Shown piece by piece: positions 9,168 through 19,900 of a stretch of DNA of 64,000 nt. The position numbers were made by a program, and so were the translations under genes. Below the pieces are notes generated by a model, which did not search any database, was not told the DNA's origin, and worked only from the letters and a program-made list of their open reading frames with translations. This DNA comes from CAVWDI01 sp963793095 (GTDB taxonomy: Bacteria > Chloroflexota > Anaerolineae > Anaerolineales > UBA4823), in assembly GCA_963793095.1 (NCBI GenBank), contig CAWBYY010000011.1, positions 1,302,001 through 1,366,000 on the forward strand, read 5' to 3'. The stretch's first letter is position 1, and each line of letters starts with the position of its first letter.

Positions 9168-11510
9168 TTATCTGAGTCTTTCAAACTGTCCGTTGAGTGT
9201 ATAGGATTTCCCCTTTTCTGTTTCAAAATCAACGCGTTGCTCTTTATACCGGAGCTGGCATCTTTTCCCTGCTCTGGATAAAACCTTGAGGGTGTGCAAT
9301 TCTCCATTTTCCCAGTCGAAATCCAGTTCAAATCCACCCCTTGCGCATACGCCGTTGATACTACCTTCCGGCAGGATATCCGGCAGGGCAGGCAGCAGAT
9401 CTATTGATCCATGATGGCTTTGTATCAGCATTTCAACCATACCGGCAGCTCCCCCGAAATTGCCATCGATCTGGAAAAGGTTACCACCTCCTCCCGGATG
9501 CGTATCAAATAGATTGGGAAAGGAACCCCCGCCCATGCTTTTACCAGCCGATGGCACCGGCCGAAACAGCATAGCTATGAGCCTGGCGGCCCTGTTGCCA
9601 TCGAGGAAACGTGCCCAGAAATTAACCTTCCATGCCAGGCTCCATCCTGTTCCTTCATCCCCCCTTAAAAGCAGCGACTTCCGTGCTGCCTCCATCATTT
9701 CCGGTGAATCTATCCAGTTGATATCATTCCCCGGATGCATGCCCCATAGATGGGAAACATGCCGGTGCTTGTTTTCGGGATCATCAATGTCTTCCATCCA
9801 TTCCTGTAACTGTCCCAGCCTTCCTATCTGATTGGGGGCTATCCTTGGGATCATCTCCTGCAGCAAAGCACTAAATTCCCTGTCGGTACCCAGTATTTCC
9901 GAGGCCTCTACACAGGATTTAAACAGGGACCTGATGATCTGGTGGTCCATCGTGGGACCGGCAACCAGACCTCCGTTCTCCGGAGAATTGGACGGCGTAC
10001 TGATCAGCCATCCTGTTTTCGGATCCGGGATCAGGTATTGTGAATAAAAAAGGGCGGCTTCCCGCATCACCGGATAAGCCCTTTCCCTTAAAAAATCCAC
10101 ATCCTGGGTGAAGAGGTAATGCTCCCATAAATGGCTGGAAAGCCAACCGCTTCCGCTTACCCATATGCCATGGTTGGAATTGTTTATGGGGGCTGTCCCG
10201 CGCCAGAGATCCGTATTGTGATGCAGGACCCAGCCATCACACCCGTAATGGTTCCTGGCAGTGATCCTGCCTGATTCCACACATTCATCGATCATGTTAA
10301 ACAGGGGATCATGGCAATCGGAAAGGTTCATCACCTCCGCAGGCCAGTAATTCATCTCGGTGTTTATATTCACCGTGTACTTACTGCCCCAGGGCGGTTC
10401 AATCTCCTGGTTCCATATACCCTGCAGGTTGGCCGGGTAGGTTCCTTCCCTGCTGGAACTGATCATCAGGTAGCGGGCATATTGGACATAGAGGGCGATC
10501 AGTGACGGGTCGCCGGCAGATTCCTGGTAAGCCTGAAGCCTCAGTCCGGTAGACAGCGTATCGCGTTCATTCTCTCCAAGATAAATGGAAAATCTATTGA
10601 AGTGGGACTGGTAATCATCCATATGCTCCTTTTTGATCTCCACCCAGGAAGGACTGACCATCTTTTGGGAGAACCTTTCAAGTTCGGCAACAGGATCATT
10701 GCTTACATCCCTGTAATTTTTAAATGATGTCGCAGCATTCAAATAGAGTGTTGCACTGCTTGCCCCTGATACCGATACCTGCTCTCTGCCGGCATCGATC
10801 TCACCATCAGTTTCCAGTACAAGCTCTGCCACACCGGTCAACACTCCATTGCCAAGGGCTATCTTCATACAAAGCTTTCCGTCTTCTAACCGGAATTCCT
10901 TTTGGGGATGAGGCGAATCAAAATGATAACTGAAATCCAGGGACTTTTTTCTGTCCGATGTCAGATGGATGGCGATCACCTGCCTGGGATGGCTGGCAAT
11001 TACCTCCCGCTCGTAACGGACCCCGCCAACCTTGTAGGACGTATTACAGACAGACTCAGAGAGGTCGAGTTCTCTGATGTATTCCGTAAAATCACCATGC
11101 CCGGGAAAGGATAAATAAAGATCCCCGAAAGGCTGGTAGTTCGTTTGTCGAAGCGGGACACTCATGAATTTTTCCATACCCAGTTCATGGGCTTCATTTT
11201 GCTTCCCGTCAAAAACCAGCTGGCGAAGCTCATCCAGGTATTCATTGGCACCCTCGTGGGAATAATCATGTGGCCCACCATCCCAGAGTGTCTCCTCATT
11301 GAACTGTATCCGCTCCGTTTCAACGCCTCCGAATATCATGGCGCCCACCCTCCCGTTGCCCACTGGCAGGGCCTCATTCCAGTTAGCGGCAGGTTGACTG
11401 TACCAGAGTCTCCATTCACTTTGCTGCTCACTTTCTGGATGGCAGCCTGCCATAATAATGGTCAGGATGGTTATCCTGACGGACCATCTGGCCATTTTTA
11501 AATAAATCAT
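9168..11510 (-). CDS. Glycoside hydrolase family 95 (alpha-L-fucosidase/galactosidase type)
   Basis: A 780-residue protein, the usual GH95 length. It starts with a lipoprotein-like signal (hydrophobic helix ending IMAGC). The N-terminal beta domain opens with LWYSQPAANWNEALPVGNGR and GAMIFGG, the family hallmark. The (alpha/alpha)6 catalytic domain includes NTEMNYWPAEVMNLSDCHDP, written to 20 residues, and STPSNSPENG. Known GH95 enzymes are inverting alpha-L-fucosidases or alpha-L-galactosidases. The ATG at 11510 overlaps the GH78 stop by one base (TAATG). This supports that start over the internal Met at 11495 and implies coupled translation. In context it would remove terminal alpha-linked fucose or galactose from a rhamnose-containing glycan. 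Confidence 0.93.
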   Translation of the reverse strand: MIYLKMARWSVRITILTIIMAGCHPESEQQSEWRLWYSQPAANWNEALPVGNGRVGAMIFGGVETERIQFNEETLWDGGPHDYSHEGANEYLDELRQLVFDGKQNEAHELGMEKFMSVPLRQTNYQPFGDLYLSFPGHGDFTEYIRELDLSESVCNTSYKVGGVRYEREVIASHPRQVIAIHLTSDRKKSLDFSYHFDSPHPQKEFRLEDGKLCMKIALGNGVLTGVAELVLETDGEIDAGREQVSVSGASSATLYLNAATSFKNYRDVSNDPVAELERFSQKMVSPSWVEIKKEHMDDYQSHFNRFSIYLGENERDTLSTGLRLQAYQESAGDPSLIALYVQYARYLMISSSREGTYPANLQGIWNQEIEPPWGSKYTVNINTEMNYWPAEVMNLSDCHDPLFNMIDECVESGRITARNHYGCDGWVLHHNTDLWRGTAPINNSNHGIWVSGSGWLSSHLWEHYLFTQDVDFLRERAYPVMREAALFYSQYLIPDPKTGWLISTPSNSPENGGLVAGPTMDHQIIRSLFKSCVEASEILGTDREFSALLQEMIPRIAPNQIGRLGQLQEWMEDIDDPENKHRHVSHLWGMHPGNDINWIDSPEMMEAARKSLLLRGDEGTGWSLAWKVNFWARFLDGNRAARLIAMLFRPVPSAGKSMGGGSFPNLFDTHPGGGGNLFQIDGNFGGAAGMVEMLIQSHHGSIDLLPALPDILPEGSINGVCARGGFELDFDWENGELHTLKVLSRAGKRCQLRYKEQRVDFETEKGKSYTLNGQFERLR

Positions 11511-14257
11511 TACGGGTTATATGGACTTACAAATGTATATTGGCCAGAACCTATCTTAACTTCAACATAATCATAATCAACTCCCTCTGCAGAAACCATG
11601 TTCACAAGCCCGACTGCTTCCCCGTTAACTTCAAGCGATTCGGCAGTGGATGGAACAAATACAGTTGCACTGGCATTCACCGGTATATTGACACTCAAAA
11701 TAAATTTACCTTCTTTTACTTCCCATGCTGAAGAAACCTTTCCGTAGGGTGAATCGTGGGTGGCGCTTACATTGTTCATATCACCCCCGGGGTGGGGCTT
11801 GATAATGATGGATTTGAAACCGGGAAGGGCAGGATCCATATCCAGCCCTGCCACCTTCCGGTAGAGCCAGTCCCCTACCGCCCCGTAGGCATAATGGTTA
11901 AAGGAATTCATTCCCGCGTTCTGGAAGGTACCATCCGGTTTCTGCCCGTCCCATCTTTCCCAGATGGTGGTGGCACCCTGGGTGACAGGATACAGCCAGG
12001 ACGGATAATCAGTGCGGTACAATAATTTGTAGGCTTCATCCAGGTAGCCATATTTTGTCAGTACAGGGCAGATGTCAGAGGCACCGAGGAAACCGGTCGT
12101 AATATGCCCGAAGAGGTTCACATCATCCGCCAGCCTTCTGGCTGCAACGGCTTCCATCTCGGGTGGAATCAAACCGAAGGAAAGTGCCACCACGTATGCG
12201 GTCTGGGTATTCGACGACAGCCGACCGTTGGGCGTGATATATTCCTTTGCATAGGCATCCTTGATCTTTGCCATCAGTTCACTGTAAACCCTGGCATCTT
12301 CATCTTTGCCAAGGATCTTTGCCGTCTTCCTGAGGATATCGGTGGAATGGTAAAAATAGGCCGAGGCCAGCAGGTCCTTGTCTGTCGTCGCTCCGGGATA
12401 ATCCGAGCGGGTGGTGGCAAACGCCAGCCAGTCCCCGAACTGCCCCTCGGTCGGCTTCCAGATATAGGCATCTCCCGCCTGGGTGCGCATATACTCAACC
12501 AGCGCCTTCATGCTTTCGTACTGCTCTTCCAGGATGCGCACATCCCCGTACCACAGGTAAACGGTCCAGGGAACGATCGTAGCCGCATCCTGCCAGCCAT
12601 GGGCCCCTCCCCTGCCGAGGACGTTGGGAATGACATGCGGGACGGCCCCGTCCTCGTGCTGATCGGCGGCCAGGTCCCTCAGCCACTTGGTATAAAATCC
12701 CGCACAATCCATATTGTAGCAGGCAGTCGGAGCAAACACCTGGCAATCACCGGTCCAGCCCATCCTTTCGTCCCTTTGGGGACAATCGGTCGGCACATCC
12801 ACAAAATTGCCTTTTTGTCCCCATACAATATTGTGCTGCAGCTGGTTTATCAGGCTGTCATTGCAGGAGAAGCTGCCGGTTTTTTTCAGGTCACTGTTGA
12901 CGACAATACCGGTCAGCATATCCGGGGTCACTTCTCCTGGATAACCGGATATATCGACAAAGCGGAATCCCTGGAAAGTAAAATGTGGTTCGAATATTTC
13001 TGTGCCACCACCCTTGCATATATAGGTGTTCGTCTGTTTTGCACTGCGCAGGTTCTCGATATAGAAATTGCCTTCCTTATCCAGTACTTCGGCATGGCGG
13101 AGTGTAATGGTTGTTCCCTTGGGACAATCAACCTTCAGCCTGATCCATCCCACCATGTTCTGTCCCATGTCCACCACCGTATCACCTTCCGGGGTGACCA
13201 TGATCCCGATGGGGGTAAGTTCTTCCAATTTCCTCATGGGGGCTGAGGCGGGATAAACGATCAGGTTTTTATCATTCCTGACGATTTCTGTCCCTTTCCA
13301 GTCACCGTCATCAAAGCCCGCCTTGCTCCATCCCGGCATTTCGAGCCGTGCATCATAGGTCTCCCCGTCATAGATCACGGACTTGCGTATGGGTCCCATG
13401 GACGATTTCCAGCTTTCATCAGTAAGTACCACCTCGGTGCTGCCATCGGTATAGGTAACCTCGAGCTGGGCAATCACATCCAGGCTTTCCTTGCCCAGTT
13501 TTTCTTCGTTCGGCCTGAAGCCCCTGAACGCCCTGTACCAGCCGTTGCCCAGGGTGATCCCTATGGCATTGCCACCGGTTGAGAGCATGGAGCTCACATC
13601 ATAGGTCTGATACTGCACCCTGCTGTGGTAGCTGGTCCAACCGGGTGTCAGCACCTGGTCCCCCACTTTCTCACCATTGATCTCCGCCTCATACAGTCCC
13701 AGGCTGGTAATATACAACCTTGCAGAGGAAACCTGTTTGTCAAGGTTGAACTCCTTTCTGAACATGGGACTGGGATGATAGACTTCCGAGAACCAGATAG
13801 AGGATTTGATCCAGTCCGGTTTCCAGTCGTCAGCAGAGAGCAATCCAAGTTCAAAGCTGGCCGGCTCGGACCATGCCGAGGCTTTCCCGTCCTTGTCCCA
13901 TACCCTGACCTTCCACCAGCAAATTTCCCGGGATTTCAGCACATCACCTGCATATTCGACCAGGATGCTCTGGTCCGACTCCACTTTGCCACTGTTCCAC
14001 CGGTCCGCCTTTTTCTCATTCAGCAATTCTGGAGAGGAAGCCACCAGGACCTGGTAGGCTGTCTGCACCTGGTCCTGAACCCCGGATGTAAGTATCCAGG
14101 ATAACCTAGGTGTGCTAATGCCTATGCCCATGGGATTGGTAAAATACTCACAGGTGAGATCTCCGGCCTCGATGGATCTGGCAGCATTCATACCATGGCT
14201 GAAGAGTAATAAGCCTGCAAAGATGAGAGGTGTCAGAAATAATTTTGTTCTTTTCAT
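11510..14257 (-). CDS. Glycoside hydrolase family 78 alpha-L-rhamnosidase
   Basis: A 915-residue enzyme, normal for bacterial GH78. Residues 1-25 are a Sec signal peptide (FLTPLIFAGLLLFSHGMNA). The domain order is the family one: N-terminal fibronectin-like domain (CEYFTNPMGI, PRLSW), rhamnosidase N domain with lectin-like fold (LYEAEINGEKVGDQVLTPGW), concanavalin-like domain, then the (alpha/alpha)6 catalytic domain with TDCPQRDERMGWTGDCQVF around residue 490, which holds the general-acid region, and a C-terminal beta domain. It releases terminal alpha-L-rhamnose. It is the first gene of the nine-gene minus operon, and a weak promoter candidate lies just upstream. Confidence in family is very high; linkage specificity is unknown. 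Confidence 0.95.
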   Translation of the reverse strand: MKRTKLFLTPLIFAGLLLFSHGMNAARSIEAGDLTCEYFTNPMGIGISTPRLSWILTSGVQDQVQTAYQVLVASSPELLNEKKADRWNSGKVESDQSILVEYAGDVLKSREICWWKVRVWDKDGKASAWSEPASFELGLLSADDWKPDWIKSSIWFSEVYHPSPMFRKEFNLDKQVSSARLYITSLGLYEAEINGEKVGDQVLTPGWTSYHSRVQYQTYDVSSMLSTGGNAIGITLGNGWYRAFRGFRPNEEKLGKESLDVIAQLEVTYTDGSTEVVLTDESWKSSMGPIRKSVIYDGETYDARLEMPGWSKAGFDDGDWKGTEIVRNDKNLIVYPASAPMRKLEELTPIGIMVTPEGDTVVDMGQNMVGWIRLKVDCPKGTTITLRHAEVLDKEGNFYIENLRSAKQTNTYICKGGGTEIFEPHFTFQGFRFVDISGYPGEVTPDMLTGIVVNSDLKKTGSFSCNDSLINQLQHNIVWGQKGNFVDVPTDCPQRDERMGWTGDCQVFAPTACYNMDCAGFYTKWLRDLAADQHEDGAVPHVIPNVLGRGGAHGWQDAATIVPWTVYLWYGDVRILEEQYESMKALVEYMRTQAGDAYIWKPTEGQFGDWLAFATTRSDYPGATTDKDLLASAYFYHSTDILRKTAKILGKDEDARVYSELMAKIKDAYAKEYITPNGRLSSNTQTAYVVALSFGLIPPEMEAVAARRLADDVNLFGHITTGFLGASDICPVLTKYGYLDEAYKLLYRTDYPSWLYPVTQGATTIWERWDGQKPDGTFQNAGMNSFNHYAYGAVGDWLYRKVAGLDMDPALPGFKSIIIKPHPGGDMNNVSATHDSPYGKVSSAWEVKEGKFILSVNIPVNASATVFVPSTAESLEVNGEAVGLVNMVSAEGVDYDYVEVKIGSGQYTFVSPYNP

Positions 14258-14282
14258 GGTTCTGGTCTATTGAATGAATTTA

Positions 14283-14309
14283 TAAATGTAATCAAGTTGG
14301 GGTAGTCAA
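14283..14309 (-). promoter_or_regulatory. Weak promoter candidate for the GH78-heparinase operon
   Basis: On the minus strand TTGACT (14309-14304) is followed after 13 bases by TACATTTA (14290-14283), one mismatch from the Bacteroidota -7 box TAnnTTTG. The spacing is shorter than the usual 19-20 measured from TTTG, so this is only a candidate. It is 26 bases upstream of the GH78 ATG. Confidence 0.3.
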
Positions 14310-14426
14310 TCGATGCACAAAACAATCCTTTTGATATACTTTTTGGCAATTGATTTAAAATTACTGATTCTGCCCAATAATTCATATTATTGGAGTTGAA
14401 ATAGCCCGGAAACGAAAAATTTAGTT

Positions 14427-15434
14427 ATGAACACCATTAGAATTCCTTATGGCAAAATGCGATCAGAATTTGAGCGGATTCTGCTGAAACAGGGACTTGC
14501 CGGCGACCAAGCTGAAAAATGTGCCCGAATCTTCTCTGTTAACAGCCTGGAAGGTATTTATTCACACGGGGTCTACCGTTTTCCCAGGTTCATCGACTAT
14601 ATCAAAAAAGGCTATATAGATGTCAAAGCCAAACCTGAATTGATCCACGCATCGGGGGTCCTGGAACAATGGAACGGAAAACTGGCACCCGGTCCCATGA
14701 ACGCTGAATTCTGCACCAATCGCGCCATGGAGATTGCGGAAGAAAATGGGATGGGATGCGTGGCCATTGCAGAAACCAACCACTGGATGCGTGGCGGGAC
14801 GTACGGATGGCAGGCTGCCCGGAATGGATTTGTATTTATCGGGTGGACCAATACCGAAGCCAATATGCCGGCCTGGGGAGCGATAGACAGACGCCTGGGG
14901 AATAACCCGCTTGTCTTCGCTGTGCCCTTCGGAAAGGAAGCCATAGTACTTGACTTTGCCATGACACAATTTTCATATGGAAAAATGGAGGCTGCACAAC
15001 TGGAGGGAAAAAGATTGCCATTCCCGGGGGGCTTCAACATGGAAGGCGAGTTGACAGACGAACCGGCAGCCATCCTTGAAAGCTGGCGTGCTTTGCCCAT
15101 CGGTTACTGGAAGGGAGCAGGCCTTTCCCTGCTGCTGGATATTCTGGCTGCCATTTTATCTGCCGGAAACTCAACACTGCAGATCAGCAAACGTGAAGCA
15201 GAATATGGTGTTTCACAGGTTTTTATAGCGATCCACCTTAAAAAACTAAGCAATTACCCTGGGATTGAAAGGGCCGTATCAGACATCATCACTGACCTGC
15301 AGGATTCGGTCCCGGATGGTCCGGATACAGACATTCGTTACCCGGGAGAACAGGTGCTGCGTACCCGGACTGAAAACATGGAAAATGGCATTCCTGTCAA
15401 CAAGAATGTCTGGGATGAGATTACCCTTCTTTAA
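14427..15434 (+). CDS. Malate/L-lactate dehydrogenase-superfamily reductase (YiaK-like)
   Basis: A 335-residue cytoplasmic NAD(P)H-dependent oxidoreductase of the Ldh_2 family (PF02615), close in pattern to 2,3-diketo-L-gulonate reductase. Visible family features are SHGVYRFPRF with the catalytic His, NHWMRGGTYGWQAA, NTEANMPAWG, RLGNNPLVFAVP and the long C-terminal GAGLSLLLDILAAILS. Such enzymes reduce alpha-keto acids produced from uronic or deoxy sugars. It is the only plus-strand gene between the two minus operons and reads divergently from GH78. Its stop overlaps the stop of the convergent sulfatase by 4 bases. The role in the island, reduction of a keto-acid intermediate, is inferred from context. 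Confidence 0.88.
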   Translation: MNTIRIPYGKMRSEFERILLKQGLAGDQAEKCARIFSVNSLEGIYSHGVYRFPRFIDYIKKGYIDVKAKPELIHASGVLEQWNGKLAPGPMNAEFCTNRAMEIAEENGMGCVAIAETNHWMRGGTYGWQAARNGFVFIGWTNTEANMPAWGAIDRRLGNNPLVFAVPFGKEAIVLDFAMTQFSYGKMEAAQLEGKRLPFPGGFNMEGELTDEPAAILESWRALPIGYWKGAGLSLLLDILAAILSAGNSTLQISKREAEYGVSQVFIAIHLKKLSNYPGIERAVSDIITDLQDSVPDGPDTDIRYPGEQVLRTRTENMENGIPVNKNVWDEITLL

Positions 15435-16903
15435 TCTTCCGGGCTGATCAGATATTCCCTGGTCCATTCATACAACATGCTGCGGTGTTCTGCCATGACA
15501 CCGGCATATTCCTCCATCCCGGCAAGATTTTTCATTTCCCCCGGATCCTTGTCCATATCGATCAGCATTTCACGTGGTTCACCTCCCTTAAACTGACAGT
15601 ATTTGTAACGGCCTGATCGGACCATTCGTCCCAGATCGGTTTCTGAAATGATAAATTCGCGCCAGTCTGCCGGGGCCTTGCCCCGGGTCAAGGGTATGAT
15701 ACTGCGCCCATGCAGGCCCTCCGGTATCTCCAGTCCAGCTATGTCGCAGAAGGTAGGGATCAGGTCAACCGAAGCCGAGACCAGGTGTTGCCTGTCAATG
15801 CCCCGGGATATACCCGGACCGGCGACAATGAAAGGCACCCTGGCAGCTTCCTCGTAAAACTGGGTCTTGTGCACCATCCTGTGGGAACCATCCATATCGC
15901 CATGGTCGCTGGTGAAGATAACGACGGTATGCTTATCAAGCCCGGTTTCTGTCAGGGCATCGAGTATGGTCCCGATCTGCCGGTCCACATCTTCGGTAAG
16001 TCGATGATAGATCCAGTGGTGCATGCGCCAGTCCTCCTCTGTCCAGTGATTCCGGACATGGTCAGGCATGTAGTAATACACATCTGATGCCGCGGGTTCG
16101 CCACTTGGTTCAGGTCTTAAATTCTCCATGAGGATTCCCGGGACGTTTTCAGTAAGCTCGAAATTCGATTTCAGTGGCGGGCAACGGGCATCATATACAC
16201 CATCTGCCCTGGCCTTTTCTGCCAGATGAACAGCATCGGCGATTTTTTGCCGCTCCACCTTATTGTCGGGTGCAAATTCCGGAAGCCCATAGTACTCGAT
16301 GGTGGCATCGATCTCCACATAACAAATATCATGGGGATTGATTAAGGAAGCCACCATGAAAAAAGGTTCTTCAGGCTTGCTGCGAAAAAATCCGGCGCAT
16401 TTTTCGGCCAATCCTTCCCGTTCATCCCTGGTCAGGTCCTCAAAACCGCAGCTTTCCATATCCAGTCCCCTGGCCCAGTGGGTCTTGCCACCGTATATAC
16501 AACGATAACCCGCCCTTCGCAAAATCTTTCCCATGGTGTTTTCCAGCACCGCCCCGGGGATTACCGCATCCTTTGCATCCCTGTTATGCGTGACCCCGAA
16601 AGCACTGGGGAAATACCCTGTCATCATGGAGGTACGGGATGGTATGCACACGGGATTGGGACTATAAGCCAGTTCAAAGCGCATCCCGGATGCTGCCAGC
16701 TTGTCCAGTGCAGGGGTTTCCAGGTAAGCATTCCCTGCACAGCTCATCATGCCGGCAAACTGCTGGTCGGTCATGATGAAAAGGATGTTTGGAGTGGAAT
16801 CCGTCCTTTTGGATTCTTTCTGAAGGCTGCATCCTGTGAGGCAAAAAATAGAAAGTACCGGGACCAGATATATGGATCGTCCAATGAATGGTTTATTCAT
16901 CAC
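15431..16903 (-). CDS. Sulfatase (S1 family) lipoprotein with CIPSR site
   Basis: A 490-residue sulfatase with lipobox LTGC (Cys25). The formylglycine signature CIPSR lies at 86-90 with normal Cys and Arg. Metal ligands are in FIMTDQQF (Asp46) and VIFTSDHGDMDGSHRM, the latter typical of choline-sulfatase- and iduronate-sulfatase-like S1 subfamilies. YGGKTHWARG supplies the conserved Lys/His. It is the last gene of the six-gene GH36-like to sulfatase operon, 4 bases after the DUF5107 gene, and ends convergently with the YiaK-like gene. It is the third sulfatase of the island, so the polymer is probably sulfated at more than one position. Confidence 0.92.
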   Translation of the reverse strand: MMNKPFIGRSIYLVPVLSIFCLTGCSLQKESKRTDSTPNILFIMTDQQFAGMMSCAGNAYLETPALDKLAASGMRFELAYSPNPVCIPSRTSMMTGYFPSAFGVTHNRDAKDAVIPGAVLENTMGKILRRAGYRCIYGGKTHWARGLDMESCGFEDLTRDEREGLAEKCAGFFRSKPEEPFFMVASLINPHDICYVEIDATIEYYGLPEFAPDNKVERQKIADAVHLAEKARADGVYDARCPPLKSNFELTENVPGILMENLRPEPSGEPAASDVYYYMPDHVRNHWTEEDWRMHHWIYHRLTEDVDRQIGTILDALTETGLDKHTVVIFTSDHGDMDGSHRMVHKTQFYEEAARVPFIVAGPGISRGIDRQHLVSASVDLIPTFCDIAGLEIPEGLHGRSIIPLTRGKAPADWREFIISETDLGRMVRSGRYKYCQFKGGEPREMLIDMDKDPGEMKNLAGMEEYAGVMAEHRSMLYEWTREYLISPED

Positions 16904-16907
16904 TATC

Positions 16908-19900
16908 CTATTTATTATTGCTTAATTCATCCAGGTACACCCTTGCCCATAACTGGCTTACATCCAGGCTGGCTGATTTTTCAAGATACTCTATGGCATG
17001 CGAGGTCTCGGCTTTCCCCATATATCCAAGTCCCATTAAATAATACCCATCAGCCTTACGCTGCCTGTCTGTCTGATCATCCCCGAACTTGGCAAAGAAA
17101 TCGACCTCCCCAGAAGATTCAATCCGCTGCTCTCCAATTTTAATAATATCCTCGAGCAAAATTTCTGCTTCTTTCTTTTGCTTCATTTTCTGGTAAGCAA
17201 GGGCTTTGTAATACTGATTCCCGGGATCCCTGCTGGTGGCTTTTAATGCTCTGGCATAATATTCTCTTGCAGGCTTTTTATCTCCGTTCAATTCATATGC
17301 GAGTCCGGTATAATAATATATCTGAGGATTCCTGGAATAAGAGGTATCCCTGCCCACCATATGGTTCTCAGGATATGTATCAGCCATGAGCAGGTCTTCA
17401 ATGGCCTTGTCATGGTTCCCACCGGCTATGGATTCCTTTGCCCTCAGCAGATGCGCTGTGACATGAAGATCATGCAGCTGTTCTGAACCTTCCTGCCGAA
17501 AGAAATAGGTTTCATTCATAAGATCAATGGCCCTGTCATATCCGCCAGTTTGAACAAGGACCTCAATTTCCTGCATCAATCCATCCTGCCGTCCGGCAAC
17601 ATATTCATGGTTTGAGGTCAGCCATTCCAGTCTCTTTTCGAGCGGGTCTCCACGCCTTTCGTAAAGTTTGTCCAGCTCCGCATAATACTTGGGCTGAGTT
17701 TTATCATGGGAAAGGGCCGTCTCATATGCCCTTATGGCCTTGTCAATATCCCCGGTAAATTGATGGTACCCAAATCCAAGGTTGCGGTGTGCAATGGCCA
17801 GGGCAGGGTCCATACCGACAGCATTTTCCCATGCCAACATGGCTTTTGCCGGTTGTTTATCAAACAGGAGATTCCCCGCGTAATAATGGGCTTTTGCATC
17901 ATCCGGCTGATATTCAATCGCTGCTTTGTAGACTTCCAGGGTTTCAAGCCTGAAAGGAAAACAATAATCCACCGGCAATGACATCCCATGCCGGAAAGAC
18001 TCCCCGGCAGCCTGTTCATTCCCCTCCAAATGATGCAGATACCCTAAATAATAATGTATGGTGGGATAATCACTCAATGCGGCTGTCCCGGAATTTTTGG
18101 CCATCTCTAACAGTTGCAGGGCTTCCTGCCGGAAACCTGAATTCATGTATCCAACAGCCAGTTCAAGGTAATTTTCAGGATAATCTCTGAGTAATTTTTT
18201 CAGGTCGGTTTCATTTCTCCTGGCGGCATCATTTTCAGAGGGGGCTGCAGAAATAATACGCAATTCATTTGCCGCATACTTATTGATTGGATCGATGCGA
18301 AGGATCTTATTTGCATACCTGGCTGCATCCTCTCCCTGCTCCAAATGGCGCAAGAGGCTGGTTTTTAAGCATAAGGCATTGATGTTCATTGCATTGACTG
18401 CAAGGGACTGGTCAACGGCCTCCAGTGCATCATCGTATCTTTCCTGCAGGCTGAAAAGCTGGGCCAGATGAAAATAGGATGCTGACCGGAATTCATAATC
18501 CCATGCCGCCCTGTAAAGGGTATCGATGGCCGACTCAAAGCTGCCTTCATGCTGAAGGATAACTCCAAGGTGATAGAGCGGTTCACAATCCCTTGGTCTG
18601 GTGTAATCTTTGGTTAAGCGGGAAATGGCAGTTCTCAGGTATTTCTTCGCCAGTTCATTTTCACCCTTTTCCTTGTATATGATCCCCATGGCCGTATTGC
18701 ACCTTACATCCAGGGGATCCCTGCCCAGCGCCTCCATGAAATAGTCCTCCGGCCTGATCCTTGCATTGTGGAATTGCCGTATCCGTAAGCCTGTGTAGTA
18801 CAGTTCTTCTGTTGTTTTTATGTCAGATGGCTGTGCGGGTGGAACAATGGCTTCCGGCAAGGGGGAAAGAGGTGCCGGAGGTTCCGCCTGGTAGGAAATG
18901 ACTTCCCGCCCGGAAGGGTTCAATAAGCTTATTTTCAGATCATGCTCCCGGAAATCTGCTTCCAGGGTCTGGGTATACGTAAAAGGATTTGCAGGATCAA
19001 TGTCAACGGACTTTGCCAGTATGGTCTTACCCTGATGCTCCAGCAGGATCACAGCATCCTCCATCTTTGCGGTCGTGTTGGCCGCCAAAAAGACCCGCCC
19101 ATTTTCACCGACTTCCAGGTTTATGCTGGCCTCCAGGTTGGCATTGGTCACCCCTTTGGTCTCCCTTAAGGGGTACCAGTATTGTTTGAATTGCTTCACC
19201 TCGTATGGCTTGATCCAGCTGTAATCAGGCTGGTTGTCGGAATAGGCCCCGGCCATCAGTTCTGCATAGGGACCGTCATCATCGGTGAGCACCTTGGTAT
19301 CCCACATCGACCCCATGTAACCGGGTCCCCATTCCCATAGCTTAGCCCCTTTGACTATATTCGGATTACAAATGTGGATGGTTCCGGCATCCTTTGAATA
19401 ATCATAGCCGGCCAGGAATCCTTCTTTCAGATCATAAGCAAAAAAGGAGTTCTGCGTGGGATGGTTTTTCCACCAGCTGGCATCGATACCCTTGCTGTAA
19501 TAATCCTTTCCCGTATAGGGTTCCCATGTAACGGGCCAGTGGGCAAAACTGTTCTTTGAATGAAAAACGGCAAAATCCACCGAAGGCGGAAAGATCACCT
19601 GGTAATCCTCATTAACATGGGTGGCAACATTCGCCCAGTAAAGGAATGAATTGATATTCTCGGTCGTGTTCATCAGGGTTCCTGACACTTCCAGATATGA
19701 TTTTCCGGGATAGAGCGTGATCCCGATGGTCCAGTTCATCCTGTGACGGGGTTCGAATTCACCAATCCAGATGGTCGAGCTCCCATCGGGATTTTCAATC
19801 AGGCGGTAGTCCACCGGCAAATAGGTGGAAGCCCTGTGATGATGAAAGACACAGAATTCAATCCCACCGGATACCCAGGCGCCCGTCATCCCGATCGAAG

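Noticed and set aside
12104..13246. 380-codon open frame on the plus strand opposite GH78
   Set aside because: It lies wholly antisense to a clear rhamnosidase, has no domain or signal and is explained by the codon bias of the real gene.
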